Source of the DNA: Clostridiaceae bacterium
GTDB lineage: Bacteria > Bacillota > Clostridia > Oscillospirales > Butyricicoccaceae
Direction: 5' to 3'
Length of the DNA stretch: 64,000 nt
NCBI GenBank assembly: GCA_009911355.1
Contig: QXXE01000012.1
Coordinates: 1 to 64,000, forward strand
In this document: in pieces, positions 40,801-50,838 of the stretch
Layout of the letters: every line of letters starts with the position of its first letter
Position numbering within the stretch: position 1 is the stretch's first letter
Program-made: the position numbers and the translations under genes
Notes under the pieces: generated by a model
Database searches by the model: none
What the model was told of the DNA's origin: nothing
The model's input: only the letters and a program-made list of their open reading frames with translations

Positions 40801-42849
40801 TCATTCCTTGGCTGAGGGCAGACCTTCGTAAAACTTCCTAAGTTCGTCCAAACTGCTTGTCCGATTTTTGATAGGCAGGGAGTCCCATGTAATGTCATGA
40901 TAGCGTTCCGGCGGCTCGTCCCGCAGTCTTCGGTCGATAATGCAGACAATGCCGGTGTCTGTGAAATTGCGGATCAATCGCCCGATACCTTGCTTGAGCT
41001 TGATAATCATTTCGGGAACGCGGACATCCATCAGGGCATCCTTTGCGACGGAACACTTATACTCGATAATTGGATCGGGGACAGGGAACGGAAGCCGGAA
41101 AATGATGACATTGGAAAGGCTTTTTCCTTCAATGCTGATTCCTTCCCAATATGCACCCGTCCCCAGAAGTACGGAGTTCGTATCTTCCTTAAACTCAAGC
41201 AGCACCTTGTCCTGCGACGATCCCGGCTGCTGCATCAGGATTTTGTACGGAAGATTTTTCTCACTGAGAATGGAGTAGACCTCTTCCATGTCGGTCTTTG
41301 CCGTAAACAGCACGAGTGCCTTTCCATTGGAAATGCTCAGGATCTCAAGCAGCCGCTCCACACCCTTTTCAATGAAGGCTTCATGTTCTCTGGTCGGGTG
41401 CGGGAGATCGTCGCAATAGTAGATCATGGCGTGTTCATCGTATGGATATGGGGAAGGCTTTGGCTCGGATAAGCAGCCGCGATCACCAGCGGGAAAGCCG
41501 GTATTGCTGATAAAGTAAGAATACTGTTCTTCCAGAGACCCGCTCGTGGCGTTCGTCAGCGTGGCAGAGGTCAAGATGGTTCTTTCATCACCATTGAAGT
41601 ATAGGCGGCTCACAATTTCTTTTGTGTTTTTAGGGCAATAGACGAGTTCCGTGTTGCTGCCGTGCTGCTCAATCCAGATCAGCATATCATCTATCCGGTC
41701 AAGAAGCTCTGAAAGGGACTCGCTGACGGCATCCAGATCATCAGAGGCAGCAAAGGAACGGTTGTTTCTGAAATCCATGCTGGAATAAATCTGAATGCTG
41801 GACGAAAGGTTGTGTATGGCGGCGTTCATCTCGGTAAGCAGTTCAATCGCACTGCCGCTTTGGTCAAAGAAAAAGCGGTCAGCGTAGCGCATATCCTGAT
41901 CTGCATCGTCGATCTGCTTTTGAACTTGTGCTTTCAGGCAGTTATAGAAGGCGATGATTGCGCTCTCTGCCTCTCGCTTTTCACCGGACACACTGCTTTG
42001 GTCAGAGGGTCGCAGTTCATAGAATGCGCTTTTAATCATTCCAAAGAGCATACCTTGCCCGAAACGCTCCGTTGTGGCACTCCGCACCTTATCATCCAAG
42101 TTGTGCGCTTCATCCACGACAAGCAGATCAGCGGCGGCGTTAATCAGTCCGTCCTGCCCGCGTCGTAGTTTCATGAGATGCTGGGTAAGAAAGTCCTGAT
42201 TGCACAGAACAACACCGTCCGTGTATTTTAACGATGCACGGACCTTGTAATACTTGCATTTCTTTTCGCAGGAGCCGCAATTCTTCATGCTGAACCGCTG
42301 CACGTTTACCTTGTCCCAGACGCCTTGCGGCAAAACCTCCGGGAAATCCTTGCGTTCCTCATACCCCTGCTGGATTCCTTCTTTGAGCGCGTCCGGTGGG
42401 TCTGCTTTCGGGTCACACATATACTCGTCTGCGCGTTTGTTGCAGAGATAATGGGTCTGTCCTTTTGCGAGGATGACATCTCTGTTCAGCCCAAGAAGGG
42501 GCATTACCGCGTGGACATCGCGCCAGAGCTGTTCTTGAAGCGCAATGGTCGAGGTTGCGATGATGACCGGCTTGTTCATGCGTTTGCTGTACAGCAGCAC
42601 CGGCACAAGATAGCCAAAGGACTTGCCAATGCCCACGCCAGCTTCAATCGCAAAGTGCTGGTCGTTTATGAGGGCGTCCACAATCTCAAATGACATATCC
42701 TGCTGCCCTTCACGCATTTCCAATCCATGCTGCGGGGCTTCATCCCAAAAGAAGGTGCTGACTTGCTCACTCATGGAGTACAGCTCTGCTTTTCTGCGCT
42801 TTTTCCGTTCCTCCGATGTATTGAATCCAAAATAGAATCTGTTGTCCAT
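40801..42849 (-). CDS. DinG/XPD-type ATP-dependent helicase
   Basis: A 682-residue superfamily 2 helicase. Walker A is IEAGVGIGKSFGYLVPVL near residue 70-87; an iron-sulfur-type cysteine cluster NCGSCEKKCKYYK lies near 190-205; Walker B is LLVVDEAHNLDDK near 250; motif VI is KQGIGRLIRNFTDTG near the end. This matches DinG-type 5'-3' helicases. The start at 42849 follows GGGAGG. It is 29 bp after the NYN gene, so the pair is cotranscribed; DinG-type helicases recur in ICEs and defence loci. Confidence 0.88.
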   Translation of the reverse strand: MDNRFYFGFNTSEERKKRRKAELYSMSEQVSTFFWDEAPQHGLEMREGQQDMSFEIVDALINDQHFAIEAGVGIGKSFGYLVPVLLYSKRMNKPVIIATSTIALQEQLWRDVHAVMPLLGLNRDVILAKGQTHYLCNKRADEYMCDPKADPPDALKEGIQQGYEERKDFPEVLPQGVWDKVNVQRFSMKNCGSCEKKCKYYKVRASLKYTDGVVLCNQDFLTQHLMKLRRGQDGLINAAADLLVVDEAHNLDDKVRSATTERFGQGMLFGMIKSAFYELRPSDQSSVSGEKREAESAIIAFYNCLKAQVQKQIDDADQDMRYADRFFFDQSGSAIELLTEMNAAIHNLSSSIQIYSSMDFRNNRSFAASDDLDAVSESLSELLDRIDDMLIWIEQHGSNTELVYCPKNTKEIVSRLYFNGDERTILTSATLTNATSGSLEEQYSYFISNTGFPAGDRGCLSEPKPSPYPYDEHAMIYYCDDLPHPTREHEAFIEKGVERLLEILSISNGKALVLFTAKTDMEEVYSILSEKNLPYKILMQQPGSSQDKVLLEFKEDTNSVLLGTGAYWEGISIEGKSLSNVIIFRLPFPVPDPIIEYKCSVAKDALMDVRVPEMIIKLKQGIGRLIRNFTDTGIVCIIDRRLRDEPPERYHDITWDSLPIKNRTSSLDELRKFYEGLPSAKE

Positions 42850-42878
42850 CCACATTCCTCCCGGAATAGAAACCAAGG

Positions 42879-44270
42879 CTATCCGCGTTTCAGTTCAATG
42901 CTGACGTTTCCGTTCTCGTCGATGGTCAGCGTCATGTGCTTGATGTGCTTCTCATAGAACTGCCGCCGCTCTGCGGGAGACATTTCGATCCTCGTGTTTC
43001 GCAGAGCTGCATCAAACATATCGTTGACGTTCAGGTGAACGGAGTTGTCAATCCAGCGGTACATCTCCTTGAACAGTGCGTTTTTCTTGATGTCCTCGCT
43101 GTTGCCGGAGTAGAAGTCATCCAGATAGCAGTAGAATATCCCGGATTCTGCAAGTGCTGCCTTCATATCCGGTCCGCATTTTTCCCGCTCAATCATGACA
43201 AGGAATCTGGCATCCGGTAAGGAAGAGATCAGCCCCCAGTAGTCGGAATCGCTTGAGACGATGACGAAGGAATCCACTTGCTTCTGGTAGTGTTCCTGAC
43301 AGGCTCTTGCGGTGAGCTTGATGTCTACCAGTGATTTGTTCTGCTTGATCAGCTCAATCATGATATGCTCAACGGGAATGCGGGTGTAGTTTTCAAGAAT
43401 CCGCCATGCCGTAGCGGTGTGTACGTCATCAAAGAGAATGATCGCCGTAATCTTTTGCATGACCTCATAATCAAGATTTTTGAGCGTGGCACACAGTTTG
43501 TACGGGTCGGAGTTTTCGCAGTCCACCACCAATACGGTTTTCTCGCTGTCATCTATGAAGTCGTAGATATTGTTTTTTACAAAAGCCCCTGCATCAGAGA
43601 CTTTACTGTATTCCGTGAAGGCGTCGCAATGCCATTGATAAAGCAGGGTAGCAAACTTCTTATCATTATAGAGGACATTACCCTCGTCCATCGGTACCCA
43701 GTTGATATACATTTGATAGGGGTAGTAGGAGAGACTTGCGTAATAAATATCGGCAGCATCTTTCGTTCCGTCCTCTGTCAAACCGTTTGGCATGATGAAC
43801 AGCTCTTTTATGTACGCCCAGTTAATCCAGATTGGAAAGAGGCTCTTGCAGTTGTTAATGCGGTCTGAAATCAGCCGGTTGATCTCGATAATGTGGTGGC
43901 AGAGCTTTGTACTCGACTTTTTTATAAAGCTGATTCCGTCATTTGAAAGCTGCTGCATACTGGAAGCCGGGATGATCTCTGGCATTGAAAGCAGCCCTCG
44001 ATACTCCATTCGCATGATGTCATTTATTTTCCGGTAGTTGCGCTCAATGGCGGTGCGGATGATACATAGATTACGAATGATACGGGCATTTTTATCCTGT
44101 TCAAGCCGGTTGTATATCTCTATCTTCGGCGGCTCGTGTTCATTTTGGAAAATACGAAGCGGGACGCCGATCAGGTAAGCGACCTTTGACACAAGCTCAT
44201 AGGTGCTGTCTTTGTAGGCAATCTGTTCTCCGGCATATTCGATTCCATTCAACATGACTGAATTGCCCAT
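42879..44270 (-). CDS. NYN-domain (PIN-like) nuclease-type protein
   Basis: A 463-residue protein. The C-terminal half carries a NYN/PIN-like fold: VLVVDCENSDPYKL near residue 243 gives the first acidic residues, TAIILFDDVHTAT follows, and VDSFVIVSSDSDYWGLI near 340 gives the second acidic cluster (D-x-D). NYN proteins are usually metal-dependent RNases. The N-terminal half is not recognised. GAAAGGAG precedes the ATG at 44270. It is encoded between the helicase and hsdR2 on the same strand, which suggests a role in nucleic-acid defence. Confidence 0.75.
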   Translation of the reverse strand: MGNSVMLNGIEYAGEQIAYKDSTYELVSKVAYLIGVPLRIFQNEHEPPKIEIYNRLEQDKNARIIRNLCIIRTAIERNYRKINDIMRMEYRGLLSMPEIIPASSMQQLSNDGISFIKKSSTKLCHHIIEINRLISDRINNCKSLFPIWINWAYIKELFIMPNGLTEDGTKDAADIYYASLSYYPYQMYINWVPMDEGNVLYNDKKFATLLYQWHCDAFTEYSKVSDAGAFVKNNIYDFIDDSEKTVLVVDCENSDPYKLCATLKNLDYEVMQKITAIILFDDVHTATAWRILENYTRIPVEHIMIELIKQNKSLVDIKLTARACQEHYQKQVDSFVIVSSDSDYWGLISSLPDARFLVMIEREKCGPDMKAALAESGIFYCYLDDFYSGNSEDIKKNALFKEMYRWIDNSVHLNVNDMFDAALRNTRIEMSPAERRQFYEKHIKHMTLTIDENGNVSIELKRG

Positions 44271-44295
44271 GATCTACTCCTTTCTCGTAGGGGAG

Positions 44296-47200
44296 TTAAG
44301 CGGTCATTACATTGTCCGTCCACATCTCACACTGGCTCATGACAGTCTGGACAGCATCATCCATACCCTCTGGCGGATATTTGTGTTTTTTCAGCAACCT
44401 TTTGACCAGGCGGCGCATTCCAGCTCTTGCGCTCTCTTTCTTTTGCCAGTCTATTGTCTGGTTTTTGCGAAGCAAATCTGTCAGTTCTTTCGTGATAGCA
44501 ATAAGCTCGTCATGCTCGTAAAAGTCCTTGATTGCTTGCGGCTTTGTGAGGGCATCATAGAAAGCAAGCTCGTCCGCTGTCAATCCGAGTTTTTCACCCT
44601 CGGCGGCAGCAGCGGCAATGTCTTTCGCCAGCTTGAGTAATTCTTGAATGACTTCCTCGTTGGTCAGCATTCCGTTCAAATAGCGGTTCATTGCGCTCTG
44701 AATGATTTCGGAGAACTTTTCAGACTTGACAATATTTGTTCGACGGTAAACAGAGACCTGTTCGGAAATCAGTTTTTTCAAGAGTTCGACTGCAAGATTC
44801 TTCTCCTTCATGTTTGCCACTTCTTCAAGAAACTTCGGATCGAACAACGAAAACTCAGTCTGGACATCGGAGAAGAGGTTGATAACACCTTCGCTCTTGA
44901 TGCTGTGCTTCAAAAGCTCGTTAATGCGCTCATTTACTTCCGGAAGCGTAAACTTCTTTCCGGTACCGCCTGAAACCAAGCGCACGGTCATTGTTCTTAC
45001 GGACTCGAAGAAAGCTGCCTCCATGCGAGTTTGCTCGTCTACCAAGCTGCTGCACAGCGAAAGTGCCTGCTTGAGAAGCAGGGCTTCTTTGATAAACACA
45101 TTCTGTGTCTTCTCATGGTCGGGAAGCTCGTACTCTGCAACACTCTTGCCGAGTATGAAGTTCACTCCGCCGCTGATGAGCTTCGCCCTGTCGAGGTCGC
45201 TTCCGGTCATGAATTTCTCATAACTGAATCCGTGGAACAAATCTCTGCAAATAGAGAGCTTTTCAAGGAACTTCGGATATGCAGCCTTGCTTACATCTGT
45301 ATCACCATAGTTCTTCTTGTCTCTGGCAGTATAGTCGTTCATTGCCTGTTTCAGTGCAGCCGCAATACCGACGTAATCGACAACCAAACCGCCTTCTTTA
45401 TCTTTGAAGACACGATTGACGCGGGCGATAGCTTGCATCAGGTTGTGTCCAGCCATCGGCTTATAGACATACATCGTAGCAAGGGAGGGAACATCAAAGC
45501 CGGTCAGCCACATATCCACGACGATGGCGATTTTCAGCGGAGAGTTGTTGTCTTTGAATTTCCGCGCCATATCGTCCTTATGAGCTTTGTTGCCGATAAT
45601 CTCACGCCATTCTTCGGGATCGTTATTGCCTTGCGTCATGACCACTGCAATCTTTTCCGTCCACGCTGGGCGTAGCTCAAGAATGCGCTTATAAATCTTC
45701 ATTGCTATGGGACGCGAATAAGCAACGATCATCGCCTTGCCGGTTAGGATATTCTCACGGTAATTCTCGTAATGATCAAGAATGTCATTTACCAAGGAAT
45801 TGATCGTCTGGTCGGCACCGAGGATTGCTTCCATCTGACCAAGTTCCTTTTTGCTCTTTTCAATGACATACGGATCGGCGTTGTCAGCCATAATGTCATA
45901 CTCATTATCGATCAGATGGAGGGTGTTCTCGTCGAGTTTCAGGTGAATCACACGGCTCTCGTAGTAGACGGGTCTGGTCGCGCCATCTTCAACTGCCTGT
46001 GTCATATCATAGATGTCGATGTAATCACCGAAGACCTCTCGTGTACTGCGGTCTTTTGTGGAGATCGGTGTTCCGGTGAATCCAATGTAGGTCGCATTAG
46101 GAAGCGTGTCTCTTATAATGCGGGCAGTGCCGATAACGGTTTTCGCCTCGACTTCGCCGTTGTCCTTCTGCTTGACCACAACCTTCTCATTGAGACCATA
46201 TTGCCCACGATGCGCTTCATCAGCCATCACGATAATGTTCCGACGCTCCGAAAGAGCTTCGTTGCTTTCTTCAAACTTCTGCATGGTCGTGAAGATTATG
46301 CCGTTTGCCTGTCTGTTTGCAAGCAGTTCTTTCAGATTCTTGCGGCTCTCAGCGTGCTGCGGCGTTTGCCGGAGGAAGTCCTTGCAGCGGGCGAATTGTC
46401 CGTAAAGCTGGTCGTCCAGATCGTTACGGTCGGTAATGACAACGATAGTGGGGCTTTCTAACGCTTCTTGCAGATAATGAGCATAGAAGACCATAGACAA
46501 CGATTTTCCGCTGCCCTGTGTATGCCAGAAGACGCCACCCTTACCGTCCGTCACGGTTGCGTGTTTTGTAGACTCAATCGCCTTTTTGACTGCGAAATAC
46601 TGATGATACCCGGCGAGTATCTTGAAAGTATTCTGTCCATCCACATTAAAGCAGATGAAGTTTTTCACGATGTCAAGGAAGCGGGTCTTCTCAAACAGTC
46701 CTACAAAGAATGTGTCAAATGATGCGTGTTGCGTATTCTCATAGCTGCCGTCTGTTGTTTTCCACTCCATAAAGCGGTCTTCGCCGGACGTGATTGTACC
46801 AGCCTTTGAAGTGGTCAAGTCGCTCATGACACATACCGCATTATAAATGAACATAGAGGGGATCTCATACATATAGTTCCGGAGCTGGCGGTATGCTGCG
46901 GAAGCATCGGTTTCTTCGCGGGACGGAGACTTCAACTCCACAATGACGAGTGGGAGACCATTGACAAAGAGAATCACATCTGGTCTTTTTTCGGAGTTCT
47001 CAATGAAAGTCCATTGATTCGCAACTGTGAACTCGTTACTGGCAGGATTTTTGAAGTCTACAAGGTAAACAAGGGTAGAGCGTTCTTCACCCTTGTCATA
47101 GTATTTTACCGGGACTCCGTTTTGGAGGTAGTCCATAAAGACCATGTTCTTCTGCAAAAGCGTTCCGGTTTCAAAGTTCTTGAGCTTATAGATTGCCTCC

Positions 47201-47385
47201 GTCAGAGCGTCCATAGGCGGGCTCTTGTTGATCCGCTGCAAGGAAGGTAGCAGAACATCCTCATAAAGCGGCGAGTGATAATCGCGCTCCACGTCCGGTC
47301 CATAGATATAGTTATAGCCCAGTTCTTCATTGAGAAGCTGCAAGACAGCGTTCTCGTAATTTGATTCTGTAAAATATCCTGCCAT
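44296..47385 (-). CDS. hsdR: Type I restriction endonuclease subunit HsdR (locus 2)
   Basis: A 1029-residue HsdR. The PD-(D/E)XK nuclease is DVILFVNGLPLVIVELKSPS near residue 135; Walker A HTQGSGKSLSMVF near 290; DEAH-like MADEAHRGQYGLN near 390; the second RecA domain has VVDMWLTGFDVPSLATMYVY and MQAIARVNRVF; the C-terminus is helical. It differs clearly from HsdR1, so the two RM loci are not recent duplicates. It lies 17 bp after the DUF262 gene in the locus 2 operon. Confidence 0.95.
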   Translation of the reverse strand: MAGYFTESNYENAVLQLLNEELGYNYIYGPDVERDYHSPLYEDVLLPSLQRINKSPPMDALTEAIYKLKNFETGTLLQKNMVFMDYLQNGVPVKYYDKGEERSTLVYLVDFKNPASNEFTVANQWTFIENSEKRPDVILFVNGLPLVIVELKSPSREETDASAAYRQLRNYMYEIPSMFIYNAVCVMSDLTTSKAGTITSGEDRFMEWKTTDGSYENTQHASFDTFFVGLFEKTRFLDIVKNFICFNVDGQNTFKILAGYHQYFAVKKAIESTKHATVTDGKGGVFWHTQGSGKSLSMVFYAHYLQEALESPTIVVITDRNDLDDQLYGQFARCKDFLRQTPQHAESRKNLKELLANRQANGIIFTTMQKFEESNEALSERRNIIVMADEAHRGQYGLNEKVVVKQKDNGEVEAKTVIGTARIIRDTLPNATYIGFTGTPISTKDRSTREVFGDYIDIYDMTQAVEDGATRPVYYESRVIHLKLDENTLHLIDNEYDIMADNADPYVIEKSKKELGQMEAILGADQTINSLVNDILDHYENYRENILTGKAMIVAYSRPIAMKIYKRILELRPAWTEKIAVVMTQGNNDPEEWREIIGNKAHKDDMARKFKDNNSPLKIAIVVDMWLTGFDVPSLATMYVYKPMAGHNLMQAIARVNRVFKDKEGGLVVDYVGIAAALKQAMNDYTARDKKNYGDTDVSKAAYPKFLEKLSICRDLFHGFSYEKFMTGSDLDRAKLISGGVNFILGKSVAEYELPDHEKTQNVFIKEALLLKQALSLCSSLVDEQTRMEAAFFESVRTMTVRLVSGGTGKKFTLPEVNERINELLKHSIKSEGVINLFSDVQTEFSLFDPKFLEEVANMKEKNLAVELLKKLISEQVSVYRRTNIVKSEKFSEIIQSAMNRYLNGMLTNEEVIQELLKLAKDIAAAAAEGEKLGLTADELAFYDALTKPQAIKDFYEHDELIAITKELTDLLRKNQTIDWQKKESARAGMRRLVKRLLKKHKYPPEGMDDAVQTVMSQCEMWTDNVMTA

Positions 47386-47401
47386 AGTTTGTCACTCCCT
47401 T

Positions 47402-49225
47402 TTACGCCAGACTCGCCCCGAACTGATCCAGCGTGTTTTCTGCATCTCTGTCAGTGACGGGCTTATTCATCGCTTTTTCAATTAGGTTTAGAAGGCTTTT
47501 TGCTCTGTCGATGAAATAGCCATTGAAGTCATCTGCCTTCAATTCTGCATAGTTGATAAAGTGCGATTCCACCCGTGCTTGCAACTCATTCTCGGTCAGT
47601 CCATCAACCTTCTTTAGAATTGCCCCCAGATACTCACTCGGCGCATTTCCGCCAATCGAGCGGTTGGTGGCTGGAAGAATCGGGGTCTTGTTAATGATGG
47701 AATTATACCGTTCGCGCTTGATGCCCATTTTCTCGCAATATGCTTCGGGGAATATATGGTGAATATCCGGAGACTCAAGCATACTGTTTACAATGTCAAT
47801 CGTCGTGTTGTTCATAAAGTCACGACACTTCTCCTTGTAAAGAAGAGCCATTATACCTTTATATGCCGCGCTCAAGCGAGTTTGAAGGGTTAGCAGCCGC
47901 GTAGAAGAAAAGACTGCGCTGTTAATCGTGTGCATTGCATTCGGACGTCCATTGACCTCTTCAACCATGTCCTCAATGTCATAGGCATAGCGGGTTTCGT
48001 TCGCACCGCCATACATCTCACCCAAAATCCCGCACCAATACCACCGAGAAAGAGTTTTGATTGTGTTTGGCTCATTGCATTTGGATTTTCCGAGAACAGC
48101 GCAGATTGCCGCAAGTGGAATCAACTGCGTTGTATAGGGCAAATCTCTTTGACGGAAAACGCACTGATCACGAAGAAGAAACTCCTTTGCGATTTTGAAC
48201 CCAGACAGCACTGCATCCCGGTTCGCTATGTACGATTCATAAGGAAGTCCCAGAACATCTTTCTTTTTGCAGGAGATTGTGTTTGTCTTTCCAGACTGCT
48301 TGTTCAAATAGCTTGTATAGAGACAAACCGTTGTCAGGAAGGTAGTCTCATCAATCCCATCGAACAAGTCTGTTCTCAGCGTGTCACCGAAACCGCAAAT
48401 TGTATTTCGACACTGCACCCAGTCTTTTCTCAGGTCAAAGTCTCTTGTGGCATAAGTTGCGGTAACAAGCTCAAACACCGTGAGAGGAACACCGCCAGTA
48501 TTGACGTTCTCAAACACCTTGCACACTGCCTCTCGCGGCGTGGACTTGTCCAGTGTAATCACAGGCAGCTTATACCCGGAAATTGTATTCAGCACATCCG
48601 CTTGGAAACGCTTGAACTCGTCCATTGCTTCCGGCTTCATTCCGTAGTGCGTCATGTAGCCCATGAACCAGTCCATAACTGCGTTGCTGTCGAATACGAT
48701 ATTGACCGGAAACAGCTTGTTCTCGTATTCATATTCTCTGGTGGAGAGATCGAGCTTCACATCCCGGTCAAAGTTCTCTTTAATCTTACGGTCTTCGGGG
48801 ATGGAGAGGACAGCATCAAAACGATCCTCATCATCGTCGAGGCACTTCTCCATTGAGAGATAGTAATAACGCTTAATAGCCTTGCCTTTTTCTGTTTTGG
48901 TCGAGACCGGCTCTTTAGAGGATGTTGCCTGATAAATTGAAGTAAGCCGCTGCTGACCATCGAGAATCAAATGCTCCGGCTTCACAGAAACGCCTTTTAC
49001 GCCCGTAATTGTACGGTATTTGAATTGGATGTCCGGATTGCCGTATTGCAGCCGCATGATGGCACCCATAGGATAACCCTGTGATAAGCTGGCGATAATG
49101 CCTCTAATTCGGCTATCATCCCAAGTCCAGTCGCGCTGAAACTCCGGCAACTGCATTGAGCCGGACTTAACTTCCGCTAAAAGCTGACTTAGGTTTGTAT
49201 CAAGAGATTGTGGTGAAATAATCAC
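47402..49225 (-). CDS. GmrSD/DUF262-type restriction protein with HNH-like C-terminus
   Basis: A 607-residue protein. The N-terminal DUF262 (ParB-like NTPase) has LPEFQRDWTWDDSRIRGII (residues 26-44) and the signature LILDGQQRLTSIY (residues 86-98). The C-terminal DUF1524-like region has SPDIHHIFPEAYCEKMGI and ILPATNRSIGG, the His-Asn metal site of an HNH nuclease. This architecture matches GmrSD, BrxU and SspE type enzymes that cut modified or unmodified invading DNA. It is encoded within the type I operon between hsdR and the hsdS shufflon, which suggests a combined defence function. Confidence 0.85.
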   Translation of the reverse strand: MIISPQSLDTNLSQLLAEVKSGSMQLPEFQRDWTWDDSRIRGIIASLSQGYPMGAIMRLQYGNPDIQFKYRTITGVKGVSVKPEHLILDGQQRLTSIYQATSSKEPVSTKTEKGKAIKRYYYLSMEKCLDDDEDRFDAVLSIPEDRKIKENFDRDVKLDLSTREYEYENKLFPVNIVFDSNAVMDWFMGYMTHYGMKPEAMDEFKRFQADVLNTISGYKLPVITLDKSTPREAVCKVFENVNTGGVPLTVFELVTATYATRDFDLRKDWVQCRNTICGFGDTLRTDLFDGIDETTFLTTVCLYTSYLNKQSGKTNTISCKKKDVLGLPYESYIANRDAVLSGFKIAKEFLLRDQCVFRQRDLPYTTQLIPLAAICAVLGKSKCNEPNTIKTLSRWYWCGILGEMYGGANETRYAYDIEDMVEEVNGRPNAMHTINSAVFSSTRLLTLQTRLSAAYKGIMALLYKEKCRDFMNNTTIDIVNSMLESPDIHHIFPEAYCEKMGIKRERYNSIINKTPILPATNRSIGGNAPSEYLGAILKKVDGLTENELQARVESHFINYAELKADDFNGYFIDRAKSLLNLIEKAMNKPVTDRDAENTLDQFGASLA

Positions 49226-49248
49226 GTCTGCGCCTCCTTCATTGAGTC

Positions 49249-49608
49249 TTACTGATCGGACGAGCCCAGTCTGCTTTCCAAATCTGAAATATCACTGCGT
49301 ATGGAAGAGATGTCCGACTCAATATCTTCGATTCTCGAAGTTAATGTTATCTGCTGAAATTGAATATCCTCGATCTGCGCGTATAAGCCACGCATTGCCA
49401 AAATTAGCTCAACCATCAGCCCCTTGTCATCAAGGGAGAGAAGGCGTTCTTTTTCAGTCTGTATCTTTTGAGCCTCCTGTTGAAGCCGCTCTTCCTCACG
49501 AGCTGCTTCTGCTGCGGCTTTCTCAAGACGAAGCCGTTCCTTTTCAAGCCGCTTTTTCTGGCGCTCGTCTTTGCTTCTTTTCAAGCTCTCCTGAACTTTA
49601 TCAAACAT
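49249..49608 (-). CDS. Coiled-coil hypothetical protein
   Basis: A 119-residue protein that is almost entirely a charged coiled coil (SKDERQKKRLEKERLRLEKA; RIEDIESDISSIRSDISDLE). No family recognised. It is 23 bp upstream of the DUF262 gene and transcribed with it; its start is 20 bp from the first inversion site, so inversions change what DNA lies directly upstream of it. It could be a partner that tethers the DUF262 protein, but there is no direct evidence. Confidence 0.6.
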   Translation of the reverse strand: MFDKVQESLKRSKDERQKKRLEKERLRLEKAAAEAAREEERLQQEAQKIQTEKERLLSLDDKGLMVELILAMRGLYAQIEDIQFQQITLTSRIEDIESDISSIRSDISDLESRLGSSDQ

Positions 49609-49628
49609 GGTATATCCTCCATATCAGG

Positions 49629-49642
49629 TAAACGATAATTTA
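49629..49642 (+). repeat. Inversion site B
   Basis: TAAACGATAATTTA, direct orientation, at the first codons of the silent TRD2b reading frame (V-N-D-N-L). Confidence 0.8.
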
Positions 49643-49644
49643 TC

Positions 49645-50266
49645 TGATTTGCTGCAAACGATTTATCAAGAACAATTTGGCGATGTTGGCTCGGAATCAG
49701 TTCAGGGAAGTCTTTCTGATTTATGCTCATATTCCAGAGATAGAGTGTCTGTTTCCCGTTTGAATGCCAGCACCTACTTCTCAACGGAGAATATGCTGCC
49801 AAGGAAGGCGGGAACAACCGAGGCTACAAGCCTTCCAACTACGCCGCAAACCACCGCTTGTCATAAGGGTGATACCTTGATCTCTAATATTCGTCCTTAT
49901 TTCAAAAAGATTGTCTATTGTGAAGACGAATGCGGTTGTTCAACTGATGTTCTTTGCTTCACGCCTACTCAACCTCAATATGCAGCTTACTTATTCAGCA
50001 CACTATATGCAGACAAGTTTTTTGCCTTCATGGTTGCAGGATCAAAAGGAACTAAAATGCCCCGTGGAGATAAGCAGCAAATTATGTCCTATCCTGTTGT
50101 GCTTCCGTCTGATGAGGAACTTGGTGAGTTCAACGATCTTGCATTGCCCATTCTCACACAGATCCATTCTAATAGATGTGAGAATAAGCGGCTTTCCGTA
50201 GCGAGAGATGCCCTTTTACCAAAACTAATGTCCGGCGAAATTGATGTGTCCGACATCCAGCTCTAG
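49645..50266 (+). pseudogene. hsdS: Silent hsdS 3' half (TRD2b)
   Basis: Opposite in orientation to the rest of the locus. It encodes a second-half TRD (SDLLQTIYQEQFGDVGSESV, GDTLISNIRPYFKKIVYCED) and the HsdS C-terminal helix (ENKRLSVARDALLPKLMSGE, then IDVSDIQL), nearly the same end as the expressed hsdS (LVRDTILPKLMSGEIDVSAV). It has no N-terminal half or credible start, so it is a donor cassette. Inversion between sites B and A, or B and C, would join it in frame after a first-half TRD (...NDN|LSDLL...). Confidence 0.85.
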
Positions 50267-50820
50267 GCCGCTGAAATATGGGGAAGAGAAGCGAAATTAT
50301 CGTTTAGCTTTTGGTTGTTCTCAATTTTATCATCCAGTGATGAGAGAACAGCGGCTATCCGTTTCTGGTTGTTCAGATCCGGTAAGGCGATTTCGACCTC
50401 TCCAAGAAGTTTCGTATTGATAGAAGGCATGGTCGCGCCTACTGCAATATTCCGAACAAACTGCTTGGTTTCTTCTAAACAGAAATAATAATATAGGTAC
50501 AGAGAATCAACCAGTTCAGTTGGGCGGACTCGTAAGCAACGTCCCGAGAACATCCATCCGTCGTGTGATTTATCAACATAGGAACAGCGGTCAACAGACC
50601 CAACTCGGCTGAATACAATATCGCCAGTTGAAAGAGTATACTTAATCAACCGCGCTTTATCGCTGTCGGAAACTCTGGGGAGATTTTGCTCGGTGAATAC
50701 TCGGTTCCCAAGATGTTCAACAGTGACAATAGGGGTTCCGGTTTCAACGTAGTCTTCTTTGTGGAGTTGGCTTCCGAACGGACCAGTCTGTATGTCTGCG
50801 ATGGTTTTAAGTTGCGTCAT
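50263..50820 (-). CDS. hsdS: Half hsdS (TRD1b) ending at inversion site C
   Basis: About 185 residues with one TRD: MTQLKTIADIQTGPFGSQLH and RCLRVRPTELVDSLYLYYYF, then the conserved spacer LPDLNNQKRIAAVLSSLDDK. It stops soon after the site: ...NQKLNDNFASLPHISAA. As arranged it is a half-HsdS; single-TRD HsdS proteins can work as dimers in some systems. Inversion B-C would fuse it to TRD2b and give a complete HsdS. The start (50820) is uncertain because several ATGs are close. Confidence 0.8.
   Translation of the reverse strand: MTQLKTIADIQTGPFGSQLHKEDYVETGTPIVTVEHLGNRVFTEQNLPRVSDSDKARLIKYTLSTGDIVFSRVGSVDRCSYVDKSHDGWMFSGRCLRVRPTELVDSLYLYYYFCLEETKQFVRNIAVGATMPSINTKLLGEVEIALPDLNNQKRIAAVLSSLDDKIENNQKLNDNFASLPHISAA
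50294..50306 (-). repeat. Inversion site C
   Basis: AAATTATCGTTTA on the plus strand (inverse of the B core), 13 bp; it lies within the half-hsdS codons and about 30 bp past the TRD2b stop. Confidence 0.8.
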
Positions 50821-50838
50821 CCTCATTTTCATCCCATC

